A stretch of DNA of 64,000 bases from an uncultured Bacteroidales bacterium (GTDB lineage: Bacteria; Bacteroidota; Bacteroidia; Bacteroidales; F082). The stretch is from positions 62,001-126,000 of the forward strand of contig OMYA01000005.1 in the NCBI GenBank assembly GCA_900315175.1. Reading direction: 5' to 3'. The notes under the pieces are model-generated. The model was not told the DNA's origin, made no database searches, and saw nothing but the letters and a program-made list of their open reading frames with translations. This document shows, in pieces, positions 36,212-47,200 of this stretch (position 1 is its first letter; each line of letters begins with the position of its first letter). The translations under genes and the position numbers were made by a program.

Positions 36212-37484
36212 ATTTGTCTTTCCATTTAGCTTTCAGCGAACGGCGGAGCTCAAGTTCGCGAGGGTTATCTTGGGGTGAATAAAGACGTGTGCCGGATATT
36301 TCTTCTGGTAGGAATTCCTGTTCCACAAAGTTGCCAGGATAGCTGTGTGCATATTTGTAGCCATCGTGATAACCGAGGTCTTTCATGAGCTTTGTCGGGG
36401 CATTGCGAAGATGCAGCGGCACGCTGAGGTTGCCAGTTTTCTTAACGAGAGCCTGTGCCGAGTCGATTGCCACCACTGCGGCGTTGCTCTTTGCAGATGA
36501 CGCGAGGTATGTGGCTGTTTGTGACAGTATTATTCTGCTTTCGGGCCAGCCTATTTTGTTTACTGCGTCGAAGCATGCGTTTGCGAGCAAAAGTGCGTTA
36601 GGATTGGCATTTCCGATATCTTCGGAAGCCAGGATAAGCATACGTCGTGCGATAAACAAAGGGTCTTCTCCGGCTTCAATCATGCGAGCAAGATAATATA
36701 CCGCGGCGTTAGGGTCGCTGCCTCGAATCGACTTTATGAAGGCAGAGATGATGTCGTAATGCATCTCGCCGAGACGGTCGTATTTAAGCAGGTTGCTTTG
36801 AATATATTTTGTTGTGACCTCGTTATTCACGACGAGTTTCTTGGCTTTAGGCGAGGCATCGTCAAGCATGCCGACGACGAGGTCGATGGCATTGAGCAGT
36901 TTTCTTGCATCTCCCCCGCTGATTTGCATCAGAGCCTCGTCTTCCTCGACGATAATATTTTTCTTATAATCTTCTTTCAGCACCTCCACCGCATTGACAA
37001 TCAGCTTTTTAAGGTCGTCTTTCTCAAGTTCTTTCAAGATATAAACCTGACATCTCGAAAGTAAAGGTGAAATGACCTCGAAGCTTGGATTTTCGGTGGT
37101 TGCGCCAATCAGGGTGACAAGTCCTTTTTCCACTGCGCCGAGCAGAGAATCTTGCTGAGCTTTTGAGAACCTGTGGATTTCATCGATAAACAGTATTGGC
37201 GGTTCCGGAGCCATGCGCGCTCGGTCATAGACCTCGCGCACGTCTTTCACTCCGCTGCTCACTGCACTAAGCACAAAAAACTGACGTTTCACCTGTTTTG
37301 AGATGATGAAGGCGAGTGTCGTCTTGCCCACGCCTGGAGGTCCCCAGAAAATCATCGACGGGATGTGCCCGCTCTCAATGGCGCGGCGCAGCACGGCATT
37401 CGGACCAATCAGGTGCTCCTGCCCTATGTAACCGTCCAACGAGGTCGGACGCAGACGTTCCGCCAAAGGGGTCATTGACTTCAT
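36201..37484 (-). CDS. rarA: Replication-associated recombination protein RarA (MgsA)
   Basis: A 427-residue AAA+ protein: RPTSLDGYIGQEHL, Walker A GPPGVGKTT (about 49-57), Walker B LFIDEIHRFSKAQQD (about 102-116), sensor ATTENPSFEV, and the C-terminal tetramerisation region APTKLMKDLGYHDGYKYAH. It acts at stalled replication forks. First of a rarA-menG-menA-fRMsr series. Confidence 0.95.
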   Translation of the reverse strand: MKSMTPLAERLRPTSLDGYIGQEHLIGPNAVLRRAIESGHIPSMIFWGPPGVGKTTLAFIISKQVKRQFFVLSAVSSGVKDVREVYDRARMAPEPPILFIDEIHRFSKAQQDSLLGAVEKGLVTLIGATTENPSFEVISPLLSRCQVYILKELEKDDLKKLIVNAVEVLKEDYKKNIIVEEDEALMQISGGDARKLLNAIDLVVGMLDDASPKAKKLVVNNEVTTKYIQSNLLKYDRLGEMHYDIISAFIKSIRGSDPNAAVYYLARMIEAGEDPLFIARRMLILASEDIGNANPNALLLANACFDAVNKIGWPESRIILSQTATYLASSAKSNAAVVAIDSAQALVKKTGNLSVPLHLRNAPTKLMKDLGYHDGYKYAHSYPGNFVEQEFLPEEISGTRLYSPQDNPRELELRRSLKAKWKDKYGY

Positions 37485-37486
37485 TA

Positions 37487-37524
37487 TTTGTAATTTAAAA
37501 TTTAAAGATTTAAAATTTAAAATT
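37487..37524. repeat. AATTTAAAA tandem run
   Basis: Four copies of an 8-10-base unit (AATTTAAAATTTAAAG-like). Similar runs are at 59297-59355. Confidence 0.6.
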
Positions 37525-39208
37525 AGCGTTCGAAGCGGGTGCCGGTTTCTTCAATCAGATGTTTTTTCCAGGAATCAGGATAACCAGGTTGTTTAGGTTT
37601 TGCCGGATATCCATGGCCGTTGCGCTTGAATTCACCGTTTTCCTCTTGTTTGACGTTGCTATCCAAATATTTCACCAACAGGTAATTGTCGAGTTGTTTC
37701 CATCTGTTTATTGTATTGGCAGCAGATTTTACAGCAAAGCCGGTCAAAAATGCGACCGTTTCCATCTCGCCACCGTTTTTCAACATATCAACAGCCTGAT
37801 TGTCAATGTCTTTAACCTGTTCTTGGTAGCTTGTCTCGAGTTCGTTTTGCACTTTCTGGATGTCGCCAATCACTCTGTTATAGAACAGATATTTGAAATG
37901 AGCGAGTCGGTTGAAGACCCAGAAAGCGGCATTGTCAGAATAGGTCAGGATGTCGCCATTGCCCACACGGAATTCGATAGGCACCTCTGAAATTGAGCAG
38001 TAAAAAGGGGTGTAAACCGTTGACCCAGTGTCATCCACGCCGAACCAGATAATGCCGCCGACCTTGTCGGGAAGCCAGTTTCTCGATTGGGCGATGAATG
38101 AAAAACCTGTCTGCACCGTCTCTGTGCTTCGTTCGTTGAAATATTTCACGCCGTTATATTCCCAATATAAAGGGTTGCAGCGATATGGCGAGCCAAAGGG
38201 ACCTGCGCCTGCATCAAGGGTTTTGTCCAATTCGGTGCCTTGATAATGGTTGCGCATAAACGACATCATATCTGTCAATGAGATATTGCGGTTCGGCTTG
38301 ACGTACAAAGGCATGCGGCCGTGTGAGAGGTCTTTGCCCGTCACGTAATCCCAATATTGATCCATGTCATCGCAGACCTCGTTAAACATGGCCCAAACGC
38401 GTAAGTCGCAGATGCGGGCAGCAGAGAAATCAACAGGAGCGTATGCCGCACTGAAGTCGAAATCTTTGTCTTTACCGTCGAAATAACCTTTTTTGCGTGC
38501 GAATTTGATGATGTCGTGCTTGTAAATCACCTCTACCTCGCTTTTATAGAGTTTTTTCCAGTCTTTATCGGTGATGGATATCTTTCCGTCTCTCAGTGGG
38601 AACGTCTGTATTCTCGCGGCATTAGCGTGACCCGAGACGTATCCGTCAGGGATTCGTATCGCCACCCAGACAGCGCCTTTCTCCTCGCCTTTTCCAATGA
38701 TTTCCATGTACCAAACCTCATCCTTATCGGAAATGGAGAACGTCTCTCCGTCGCTGCCATAGCCATATTCTTCAACCAGATCGGCGATAACCTTGATGGC
38801 TTCGCGAGCTGACTTGCTGCGTTCGAGAGCCATAAACATCAGGCTGCCATAATCGATGAGGCCATTAGGATCGATAAGTTCCTCGCGTCCGCCGAAGGTC
38901 GTCTCACCCAGAGCCACTTGATGTTCATTGATGTAGCCCACCACTTGATAAGTATGTGCCGGCTGAGGGACGTAGCCTCTTATTGCGTTTGTCCCGCGAT
39001 CGTAGATGGTACGCATATCACCCTCTGCCCAATCAGCAGCCGGGGTGAAATACAGCTCACCATAACGGATGTGCGAATCGGCGGCGTATGTTATGAAATT
39101 CGAGCCGTCAACCGAGGCGCCTTTTGTCACCAGGAAGTTAGTGCATGCGAATGATTTCATTCCCATCATCAGGAACAAAACCATAAACGGTGATTTTAAT
39201 ATTTTCAT
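37523..39208 (-). CDS. C69-family dipeptidase (PepD-like)
   Basis: A 561-residue exported enzyme from ATG 39208. The signal ends at the catalytic cysteine, which becomes the new N-terminus: SFACTNFLVTKGASVDGSN, with Cys 22 as nucleophile of this Ntn-hydrolase family. Later HANAARI, RICDLRVWAMFNEVCDDMDQYWDYV and FGVDDTGSTVYTPFYCS match C69A. It would release amino acids from dipeptides in the periplasm. Confidence 0.9.
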   Translation of the reverse strand: MKILKSPFMVLFLMMGMKSFACTNFLVTKGASVDGSNFITYAADSHIRYGELYFTPAADWAEGDMRTIYDRGTNAIRGYVPQPAHTYQVVGYINEHQVALGETTFGGREELIDPNGLIDYGSLMFMALERSKSAREAIKVIADLVEEYGYGSDGETFSISDKDEVWYMEIIGKGEEKGAVWVAIRIPDGYVSGHANAARIQTFPLRDGKISITDKDWKKLYKSEVEVIYKHDIIKFARKKGYFDGKDKDFDFSAAYAPVDFSAARICDLRVWAMFNEVCDDMDQYWDYVTGKDLSHGRMPLYVKPNRNISLTDMMSFMRNHYQGTELDKTLDAGAGPFGSPYRCNPLYWEYNGVKYFNERSTETVQTGFSFIAQSRNWLPDKVGGIIWFGVDDTGSTVYTPFYCSISEVPIEFRVGNGDILTYSDNAAFWVFNRLAHFKYLFYNRVIGDIQKVQNELETSYQEQVKDIDNQAVDMLKNGGEMETVAFLTGFAVKSAANTINRWKQLDNYLLVKYLDSNVKQEENGEFKRNGHGYPAKPKQPGYPDSWKKHLIEETGTRFER

Positions 39209-39217
39209 AATTATCAA

Positions 39218-39736
39218 TTAAAAAAATGCGTTAATAATATCTCTAATCACGTAAAAACCGATTACAAAAGTGTAAACTATCTTCATAAATGTCCCAGCGA
39301 GGAAGCCGATAAACGAGCCGAAAGCCGAGCGCCAAGCCTTGTTGTCGGGTGTACCGCCCATCTTCTCACCGATATAAGCTCCAACGAAAGGCCCGCCGAG
39401 AATACCTATAAGACCGAATGGCCCGAGGACTATTCCGAGCATTGGCAATACCAATATGCCGACAATCAGACCTATGGTGCTTCCGCGCGTTCCTGCTTTG
39501 GTGCCTCCGAATTTCTTGGTTCCCCAAACAGGCACGACATAATCGAGAACGGTAATCGCCGCACAAATCAAGCCCGTCATAAACAGAAATTGTGACGAAT
39601 AGCTGATTCTGTCTGTCCAATGCAGGAGCAACAACGCCAGATAACTCACCGGTGTGCCGGGAATACCTGGGATAATATCACCGATTAAACCGATAATTAT
39701 CACCACTATTGCAGAAATCATCAAAATATAATCCAT
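39218..39736 (-). CDS. DUF456 family membrane protein
   Basis: A 172-residue protein with at least four membrane helices and glycine-rich turns (IIPGIPGTPVSYLALLLLHW, FGGTKAGTRGSTIGLIVGI, GPFVGAYIGEKMGG), the DUF456 signature. ATG 39736 is chosen; the frame start at 39754 lies in AT-rich upstream sequence. It ends nine bases upstream of the C69 gene and may be co-transcribed with it. Function unknown. Confidence 0.85.
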   Translation of the reverse strand: MDYILMISAIVVIIIGLIGDIIPGIPGTPVSYLALLLLHWTDRISYSSQFLFMTGLICAAITVLDYVVPVWGTKKFGGTKAGTRGSTIGLIVGILVLPMLGIVLGPFGLIGILGGPFVGAYIGEKMGGTPDNKAWRSAFGSFIGFLAGTFMKIVYTFVIGFYVIRDIINAFF

Positions 39737-39821
39737 ATCAAAAAAATTTTGCACAAAGTTAATATTTTTTTCAAAAAAAAATCTATCTTTGCAAAAAATA
39801 AGTCAACAAAAACTAAATACA

Positions 39822-40649
39822 ATGAAGAGAAGCCTTTTATTAATAGGATTACTCCTATTCGGTTATCATTGCTTTTCCTGGGATTTATCAGGTATTGCAG
39901 GCGCTCGCAGCAATGCGATGGGCAATTGTTCAGTGTCGTTAAGCGACTTCTGGAGCATTCAGAACAATCCAGCCGGCATGGCCGACTATCGGTTCTTCGG
40001 CGTCGGATTATCTTACGAAAACCGGTTTTTCATGAAAGAGCTGAGTTTCTACAACACGGCTCTCGTCATGCCAATGAAAATCGGTACATTGGGGCTGTCG
40101 TACAGCCGATTCGGGTTTGAAAACTTCAACGAAAACAAACTCGGACTGGCATACGCACGCTCTTTCGGTTCCCATCTAAAAATGGGCTTAAAACTTGATT
40201 ACCTGATGTTTAAGTTTTCGGACGACTACGTCAAACGACGAACGGCGACGTTTGAATTCGGCATACAATCTAACATCACCAACGATTTGTGCATCGGAGT
40301 ATATATCTTCAACCCAATTAATGTAAAACTAAAAACCATAAATAATGAACGAGTTCCAATAGTTTTCAGATTTGGCTTGTCTTATCAGGTGACAAAAGAT
40401 TTTTTGGCGACTTCGGAGGTGGAATACGACTCAGACAAGAGCCTCGACTGCCGTTTCGGATTGGAATACAACCCTTTGCATGATTTTTACATTCGTGTAG
40501 GCGTTCATACTAATCCCGCAACGGCGAGTATAGGTGCCGGTTATACGTTAAACCGCGTTATTATTGATGTTTCAGCAACGATGAACCAATACACCGGCGT
40601 GTCATTTCAAAGCAGTCTGATTTTCAAAATTAAAGAGCAGAAACCATGA
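39822..40649 (+). CDS. PorV/PorQ-like outer-membrane barrel protein
   Basis: A 275-residue protein with signal MKRSLLLIGLLLFGYHCFS. The N-terminal ARSNAMGNCSVSLSDFWSIQNNPAGMA is the motif of the PorV/FadL-type barrel (A-R-x-x-A-M-G-x-x, Q-N-P-A). The rest is a series of amphipathic strands ending in SLIFKIKEQ. Such proteins assist type IX secretion (PorV) or transport, but this copy is shorter than PorV (about 390), so its role is open. Its last codon overlaps the next gene start. Confidence 0.75.
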   Translation: MKRSLLLIGLLLFGYHCFSWDLSGIAGARSNAMGNCSVSLSDFWSIQNNPAGMADYRFFGVGLSYENRFFMKELSFYNTALVMPMKIGTLGLSYSRFGFENFNENKLGLAYARSFGSHLKMGLKLDYLMFKFSDDYVKRRTATFEFGIQSNITNDLCIGVYIFNPINVKLKTINNERVPIVFRFGLSYQVTKDFLATSEVEYDSDKSLDCRFGLEYNPLHDFYIRVGVHTNPATASIGAGYTLNRVIIDVSATMNQYTGVSFQSSLIFKIKEQKP

Positions 40650-42742
40650 AACGATTTTTGACACCTATTTTAATTTTATTGCCATGCATGTTTTTCGCGC
40701 AAAACACTATCACGGACGACCTCATTATCGACCAAATCGAACGCATGGTTGACGACTCTGACAAAGACGTCGATTACACTGAACTTATCGAGGATTATTG
40801 GACCATTTGTGAAAACAAAATCAATATCAACAATCCTGATGAACTGAATCAACTAATTGAATTACATTTAGTTAATGTTTTCATTGTCGATAATATTAAT
40901 ACATATAGAAAAGATTTTGGCGACATCGTCAACTTTGATGAGCTGAAGTTTGTAGAAGGCATCGACGAGATGACTTTCAACATTCTGAAACCTTTGATAT
41001 GTTTTGAAAGACCTAAAGAAAAAGAGAAACTGCGGTTAAAAGATGTGGTCAAATACGGCAAACATCAGGCTCAATTTCAGACCGAGCGATGTTTTAACAA
41101 AAAGGCCGGTTATCAGAATGTCAGCGATTCGGTTTTGTATAAAAATCCGAGCAAGAAATATCTCGGAAGTCAGCAAAAGCTGTATCTCAGGTATAATTTC
41201 AGCTATCGTGACAAGATTGAGGCCGGTTTTGCGCTTGAGAAAGACCCTGGCGAATACCTTTTCACACCAAAAATAAATGACTCAATAAAGGGAATGATTG
41301 GCTCAAAGGCTTATAAGACAATAGATTACGCCTCGTTTCATTTTCTTGTGAGGGACATTAAATTAGTGAAGACTTTGGCACTTGGTGACTATCAGATTGC
41401 GTTTGGGCAAGGGCTTACGATGGGTTCCGGGATGGCATTCGCTGCAAGCGGAGGCTCACTTTTGAGAAAAAGCAAGAAGATTCGTGCGTCAAAGTCGGCA
41501 AATGAAAGCGGTTATCTGCGCGGTGCTGCAACCACATTGAGCTATAAGAGATTTGAACTATCGGTGTTTTACTCCAACAAGAAAGTCGATGCAAATTTAA
41601 GTGTCAACGACAGCACCGATGACGGGCAGCATGTGACAGCGCTGCAACAGACGGGACTGCACCGCACATACGGCGAACTCATTGACCGTCATGTCATTAA
41701 ACAGCAGCTATATGGCGGAAACATCAGTTTTAGAGGCTCCAATTATCAAATCGGATATACGATACACAAAACTGTTTTAAGCAGTGCTTTGATTCCCGAG
41801 CCAAGGCTGTACAACACCTTTTATTTTAGAGGTAAGACTCTTGTAAATCAAGGCGTTGACTTTTATTATGTGCTGAAGAAATGGGCATTTTATGGTGAGG
41901 CCGCGATGAGCGACAACAAAGCACCTGCTGTTTTGTGCGGGATATCGGTGCAGCCCGCGGGATACATTGAGTTTGATGTGTTTTACAGATATTACGACAA
42001 AAAATATCAGAACTTATACAGCAATGCCTTCGCTTCGGGCAGCAATCCGCGCAACGAGGAAGGTCTATACCTCTCAACGTCAATCACTTTTGCGCCAAAA
42101 TGGAAACTTGTCGCCACAGCCGACTTCCCGGAGTCGGAATGGATTAAAAACTCTGCATACGCACCAAGTCGTGGCCAGGAATACAATTTGCAAATAAACC
42201 ATGACATAAACAGCAAGTCGTTGTTTTTCATTGAGTTGGAATATAGAGACAAGGAAAAAAACGGTCCAGGCGAGAACACATACATGCGTTATTTGATTCA
42301 TGAGCGCAAGATGTCGCTGCGTTTTCACATAATCTACCCTGTCGGCAACGCGTTCATATTGAAAAACCGGGTGGAATATAATGTCAGCGATGTACAAAAC
42401 AGTGGCGTGACGAAATCATATCTGATATATCAGGACATTTTGTACAATCCTGAGAACCAACCATTTAGCATCGCTTTCAGATATGCCTTGTTCGACAGTC
42501 CGAGTGGTGCTGTTTATGCTTATGAAAACGATGTGTTGAATTCATTTTCGATTGGCAGTTTTTATCATAAAGGTGTGAGAATTTATCTTTTGGGAAAGGT
42601 CAAGCTCCGATGGGGACTTGCGATTAACGCAAAAATCGGCAGCACAATATACAGTGATGTCAACGAGATTGGCAGCGGGTTGGAGCTTATTGAAGGAAAC
42701 GTTAAAACTGATGGGAAACTGCAGCTGGTTTGGAAATTGTAG
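40646..42742 (+). CDS. Exported helix-hairpin-helix / outer-membrane barrel protein
   Basis: A 698-residue protein with signal MKRFLTPILILLPCMFFAQ. Residues 50-120 are ComEA-like helix-hairpin-helix pairs (INNPDELNQLIELHL, FDELKFVEGIDEMTFNIL). From 130 to the end the sequence is beta-rich with many aromatic strand ends, consistent with an outer-membrane barrel. Such HhH-plus-barrel proteins are common in Bacteroidota and of unknown role. ATGA overlap with the upstream barrel gene suggests a shared operon. Confidence 0.75.
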   Translation: MKRFLTPILILLPCMFFAQNTITDDLIIDQIERMVDDSDKDVDYTELIEDYWTICENKININNPDELNQLIELHLVNVFIVDNINTYRKDFGDIVNFDELKFVEGIDEMTFNILKPLICFERPKEKEKLRLKDVVKYGKHQAQFQTERCFNKKAGYQNVSDSVLYKNPSKKYLGSQQKLYLRYNFSYRDKIEAGFALEKDPGEYLFTPKINDSIKGMIGSKAYKTIDYASFHFLVRDIKLVKTLALGDYQIAFGQGLTMGSGMAFAASGGSLLRKSKKIRASKSANESGYLRGAATTLSYKRFELSVFYSNKKVDANLSVNDSTDDGQHVTALQQTGLHRTYGELIDRHVIKQQLYGGNISFRGSNYQIGYTIHKTVLSSALIPEPRLYNTFYFRGKTLVNQGVDFYYVLKKWAFYGEAAMSDNKAPAVLCGISVQPAGYIEFDVFYRYYDKKYQNLYSNAFASGSNPRNEEGLYLSTSITFAPKWKLVATADFPESEWIKNSAYAPSRGQEYNLQINHDINSKSLFFIELEYRDKEKNGPGENTYMRYLIHERKMSLRFHIIYPVGNAFILKNRVEYNVSDVQNSGVTKSYLIYQDILYNPENQPFSIAFRYALFDSPSGAVYAYENDVLNSFSIGSFYHKGVRIYLLGKVKLRWGLAINAKIGSTIYSDVNEIGSGLELIEGNVKTDGKLQLVWKL

Positions 42743-42762
42743 AGAATAATTAGATTTGTTAG

Positions 42763-42803
42763 GAGATTTCTCCACTACGCCTATCGGCTTCGGTCGAAAT
42801 GAC
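42763..42803. repeat. REP-like half element
   Basis: Only one arm is present: GAGATTTCTCCACTACGCC then TCGGCTTCGGTCGAAATGAC. It lies between convergent genes. Confidence 0.7.
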
Positions 42804-42808
42804 TTGGT

Positions 42809-43744
42809 TTAATATAGCTTCTGCCTTTTGATGAGATACGCTGTCAGCACCTGGTCATACAGCTTGTTGATGTCGGCTTCGACATAGTCGATTTGGTATT
42901 GGTGGCAATGTCGGAGAAGCTCGTCTTTGCGAGCCTTCATTATCTGTTCATATTTCTCCTTGACTTCTGTCGGGTTGAGTTTCACCACGTCGCCTGATTC
43001 GAGGTCCACAAAACGATACGGACGGTTCTCGAACTCGAGTTTCTGTTCGAGCATTCCGTCGTGAACATGGAACAGAACCACCTCATGCTTGTTGTAACGC
43101 AGATGTTCAAGTGCGGCAAACAAGTCGTCGTGTGACTCAAGGCTGTCAATCATGTCGCTGAAAATTACCACAAGCGAGCGTTTGTGCGTCATCTCGGCAA
43201 TCTTGTGCAAACAGGCTGTTGCGTTGGTGGTTTGTTTCCGGTTTTTGTCGTAAGGCAACAAAAGTTTCTCCAACTCGTTGTAAATCATGTTGATATGCAC
43301 TGGAGAAAGTTTGGCATCGGTGTGAGTTGTGATGTCGTCGTCAAACAAATCCAAGCCCACGGCATCACGCTGGCGGCGCATCAGCTCAATTAAAGACGCA
43401 GCACTGTAAACAGAGAACCAAAGTTTGTTTGGATTTTGGCAGTCAAGCCTTTGTTTTACAGGGAAATACATGCTTGAGCTGGTGTCGATGACCAGTTGGC
43501 AGCGGAGGTTGGTCTCCTCCTCGAAACGTTTCACAAAAAGTTTATCAGTCCTGCCATAGAGCTTCCAGTCGATATTACGAATTGGCTCGCCGGTGTTATA
43601 CAAGCGATGTTCCGCAAACTCGACTGAAAACCCATGAAACGGACTCTTGTGAAGTCCGGTTATGAAGCCCTCGACAATCTGCCGGGCGTGGAACTCAAGA
43701 CTTCCAAGAGGCGCGATATTTGATTTTTCTAATGACATGTTCAT
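42809..43744 (-). CDS. DUF58 / von Willebrand-like protein
   Basis: A 311-residue protein with the DUF58 signature YNTGEPIRNIDWKLYGRTDKLFVKRFEEE and a vWA-like region with a MIDAS-like segment VIDTSSSMYFP (DxSxS) and VVIFSDMIDS. DUF58 proteins usually work with MoxR ATPases in envelope or complex assembly; no MoxR gene is in this window. Confidence 0.88.
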   Translation of the reverse strand: MNMSLEKSNIAPLGSLEFHARQIVEGFITGLHKSPFHGFSVEFAEHRLYNTGEPIRNIDWKLYGRTDKLFVKRFEEETNLRCQLVIDTSSSMYFPVKQRLDCQNPNKLWFSVYSAASLIELMRRQRDAVGLDLFDDDITTHTDAKLSPVHINMIYNELEKLLLPYDKNRKQTTNATACLHKIAEMTHKRSLVVIFSDMIDSLESHDDLFAALEHLRYNKHEVVLFHVHDGMLEQKLEFENRPYRFVDLESGDVVKLNPTEVKEKYEQIMKARKDELLRHCHQYQIDYVEADINKLYDQVLTAYLIKRQKLY

Positions 43745-43749
43745 CTTTC

Positions 43750-43861
43750 GTCATTTCGACTGAAGCGTAATGAAATGGAGCGAAATGGAGAAATCCTCTT
43801 TATCAACAAGCATCGGAATAAAAAAGATTTCTCGACTTCACTTCGTTACGCTCGAAATGAC
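43750..43861. repeat. REP-like imperfect palindrome, copy 6
   Basis: GTCATTTCGACTGAAGCG... GGAGAAATCC left arm; GATTTCTCGACTTCAC... CGAAATGAC right arm. Confidence 0.8.
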
Positions 43862-43878
43862 GACTAAAGCTTATAGCC

Positions 43879-44196
43879 TTAAATAAACTTCTTCAGTTTC
43901 TCCTCGAACACTGCCTTTGGAGCGCCGCCGACGTGTTTCTCGACGACTTCGCCGTTCTTGAAGAAGAGCACTGTCGGCACGTTTCTGATGCCGAACTGTG
44001 CTGCTAGAGCGCCACATTCGTCAACGTCAGCTTTCACGACTTTTGCCTTGCCAGCGTATTCGTCAGCTATCTGATCCATATAAGGAGCAATCATGCGGCA
44101 TGGACCGCACCATGTTGCGCCAAAGTCAACCATTACTGGGAGATCCGACTTCAAGACTTCTTCCTCGAAGTTCTGTTCATTGATTTGCATTGCCAT
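43879..44196 (-). CDS. trxA: Thioredoxin
   Basis: A 105-residue thioredoxin fold with the active site WCGPC in FGATWCGPCRMIAPYMDQIA and cis-Pro in VPTVLFF. ATG 44196 (MAMQINEQNF) or 44190 is the start: the longer frame begins with TTG at 44232, inside the -7 box TATCTTTG. It likely reduces the fRMsr and other disulfides. Just downstream of dnaE on the same strand. Confidence 0.95.
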   Translation of the reverse strand: MAMQINEQNFEEEVLKSDLPVMVDFGATWCGPCRMIAPYMDQIADEYAGKAKVVKADVDECGALAAQFGIRNVPTVLFFKNGEVVEKHVGGAPKAVFEEKLKKFI

Positions 44197-44238
44197 AGTT
44201 TTAAATATTTTTTCGTTAATAAATTTTTGCAAAGATAA

Positions 44239-47200
44239 TCATTTTAACAAATCATACGTCACCAAATCCGCATAATCGTTCATTTTTTTGAAAACAACTT
44301 CCGCATTGATCTTGCCTTTTTCAGGATGCGTCGAACATGTCATGTTGTGCTCCTTGTCAACCAAAAGCATAGAAAACGGCTGATTTCCAGGGTTTTCCTT
44401 GATGATATCGATGATAATTTTGACATTCTCACTCGTCAACTTGTTGATTTCCAGATAGAATTTCGCCTCGCGCTTCGATTTCTCGAAAATCTCTTCAAGA
44501 AGCTTGACATCCAACACCTTCAACTCATTCGGACGTTTCTTGTCATCTGGCAAATCCCTGTTGTAGTACGGCTCCTGGACAATTCCCGTAATATATAAAG
44601 GTGTTCCCAAGACAAACAGATGATGGAATTTCAAATAGGTCTCGCCAAACAGCGCAAAGTCATAGCTACTCGTCTGATCTTCAATGACATACTTACCAAA
44701 AGGCTTACCTGCTTTTGAAGTCATCTCGGCCGAATTTGTCACTATTCCGGCAATATGGATCGTCGTGCCTTTCTTTGTTTCTATGACATTCTTCAGATTT
44801 TCGAGCTTGGTGTCAACGAAATACCTGATTGTATATTCGTATGCGTCAAGCGGATGCGAGCTGAGATAGAATCCTATGGCTTCTTTTTCCTCGTCAAGCA
44901 TCTTGATGTTCGACCAATGCTCACATTCTGGGATGTCGAGTTTGAACAGGTCGTCGCCGCCCGCCGCCTCGAGCTCTCCGAACAGGTCGATCTGGGCGTT
45001 GTTTTTGCGTTCGTTGCTGGCATTCACCTGCTTTATCGACTTCTCGATGAAGTTCATCTTCTCGCCTGGAGCGATGTAGAAATATGCGGCACGGTGCAAC
45101 TCGGTGAAGTCGCTGAAAGCACCTGCTCTCGCAAGCTGTTCCAGCACCTTTCTGTTAAGGTTCTTCGCCCCCACCCTCGCCATAAAATCGGCAAAACTGG
45201 TAAAACGGCCATTGGCCTCGCGTTCGTCTTTTATGGCATCAGCCACCTCGCCAATGCCCTTGATGCCACCCAATCCATAGCAGATATTGCCTTTCTCATC
45301 GACAGTAAACTTATACTCCGACCTATTGACACTCGGCGGCAACACGTTTATTTTCATTCGTTTGCATTCGTCAAGCATAAAGATGACCTCTTCGGCGTCG
45401 CGGATGCTCGAGTTCAACACAGCAGCCATGAATTCCGCCGGATAATGAGCCTTCAGATATGCTGTCTGATATGCGACCCACGAATAACATGTGGCGTGCG
45501 ACTTGTTGAAGGCGTACGAAGCAAATTTCTCCCAGTCGTTCCAAATCTTTTCAAGAGTCTTCGCGTCATGACCGAGCTCCTGGCCTTGTTTCATGAACTT
45601 GTCCTTGAGCTCCATCATCTTAGCTATCTGCTTCTTTCCCATAGCCTTACGCAGGGTATCCGACTCGCCTCGGGTGAAGTTGGCGAGCTGTCGCGACAGA
45701 AGCATCACCTGCTCCTGATACACCGTCACGCCGTAGGTGTCTTTGAGATATTTTTCCATCTCCGGGAAGTCGTATTCAATAGGCTCCCTGCCCTGCTTAC
45801 GTGCGATAAACGTCGGGATGTAGTCCATCGGGCCCGGACGATAGAGGGCGTTCATAGCGATAAGGTCCTCAAATACAGAAGGTTGCAGATCCTTAAGATA
45901 TTTCTGCATGCCCGGCGATTCAAATTGGAACGTGCCGATTGTGTTGCCGGAGCTGAACAAAGCGAAAGTCTCCTTGTCGTCAATCGGGATATGGTCGATA
46001 TCGAGGTCGATACCGTGGGTTTTCTTGATATTCGCAAGAGCGTCCTTGATTTGTGTCAAAGTCTTCAAACCAAGGAAGTCCATCTTGATGAGACCGACGT
46101 TCTCCACAACGTGTCCATCGTATTGAGTGACAAGCACATCCTCGCCTGTATCTTTATCTTTGATGGTACAGACTGGTGCAAACTTCGTCAGGTCGTCAGC
46201 ACCGATGATGACGCCGCAGGCATGGATGCCGATCTGACGGTTGGTGTCTTCGAGTTCGCTGGCATACGTCAGCATCGACGACACGTTATCGTCTTCGCCG
46301 TTGAGCATGTTTTTAAGCTCAGGCACGTATTTGTAGCAGTTTTTGAGGTTTACTTTCGGTGACTTGCCTTTCTCATCCTTGATATTTTCTGGGAAATTGC
46401 GGTCAGGGATGAAACTCTTTATTGTGGCGACCTCTGAAAGCGGAATTTTCTGCACGCGGCTCACGTCCTGTATGGCGGATTTCGCAGCCATGGTGCCGTA
46501 AGTGATGATATGTGCCACCTTCTCCTTGCCGTATTTCTTGGTAATCCAGTCGAGCACTTTGCCTCGGCCGTCGTCATCGAAGTCAACGTCGATATCAGGC
46601 AATGAGATACGGTCCGGGTTAAGGAAACGCTCGAACAGCAAGTCGTATTTCAGCGGGTCCACATCGGTGATTTTCAAGCAGTAAGCCACCACGGAGCCTG
46701 CCGCTGAGCCACGACCGGGACCTACAGAGACGCCGAGTTCCTCACGGGCGCCACGGATATAATCCGCCACGATGAGGAAGTAGCCAGGGAATCCCATTGA
46801 TTTCATGGTGTGCAGCTCGAAGTTGATGCGTTCCTTCTGCTCTTCTGTGAGGTTCTCGCCATAGCGCATCTTCGCGCCTTCCCAAGCCAGTTTTGCAAGG
46901 TAGTCAGCCTCAAGTTTTATGCGGTACAGCTTCTCGTAGCCACCCATCTTCTTGATTTTCTTCTCAGCCGCCTCTTGGCTCATCACCACCTCGCCGTGTT
47001 CGTTGCGCGTGAACTCGTTGAAAAGGTCCTCTTCGGTGAATTTCTTCTTGTATTCCTCCACAGTTCCGAACTCCTTCGGGATGTCGAACTCCGGCATTAT
47101 CGGGTCGGAATTGATGGAATATGTCTCGACCTTGTCGGCGATTTCCATAGTGTTTGCGAGAGCTTCCGGCACATCTGAGAAAATCTTGTACATTTCTTCA

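Noticed and set aside
44755..46362. 535-codon plus-strand open frame
   Set aside because: It lies wholly inside dnaE on the opposite strand, and its composition (Leu/Val/His-rich, no motifs) is that of an antisense shadow.
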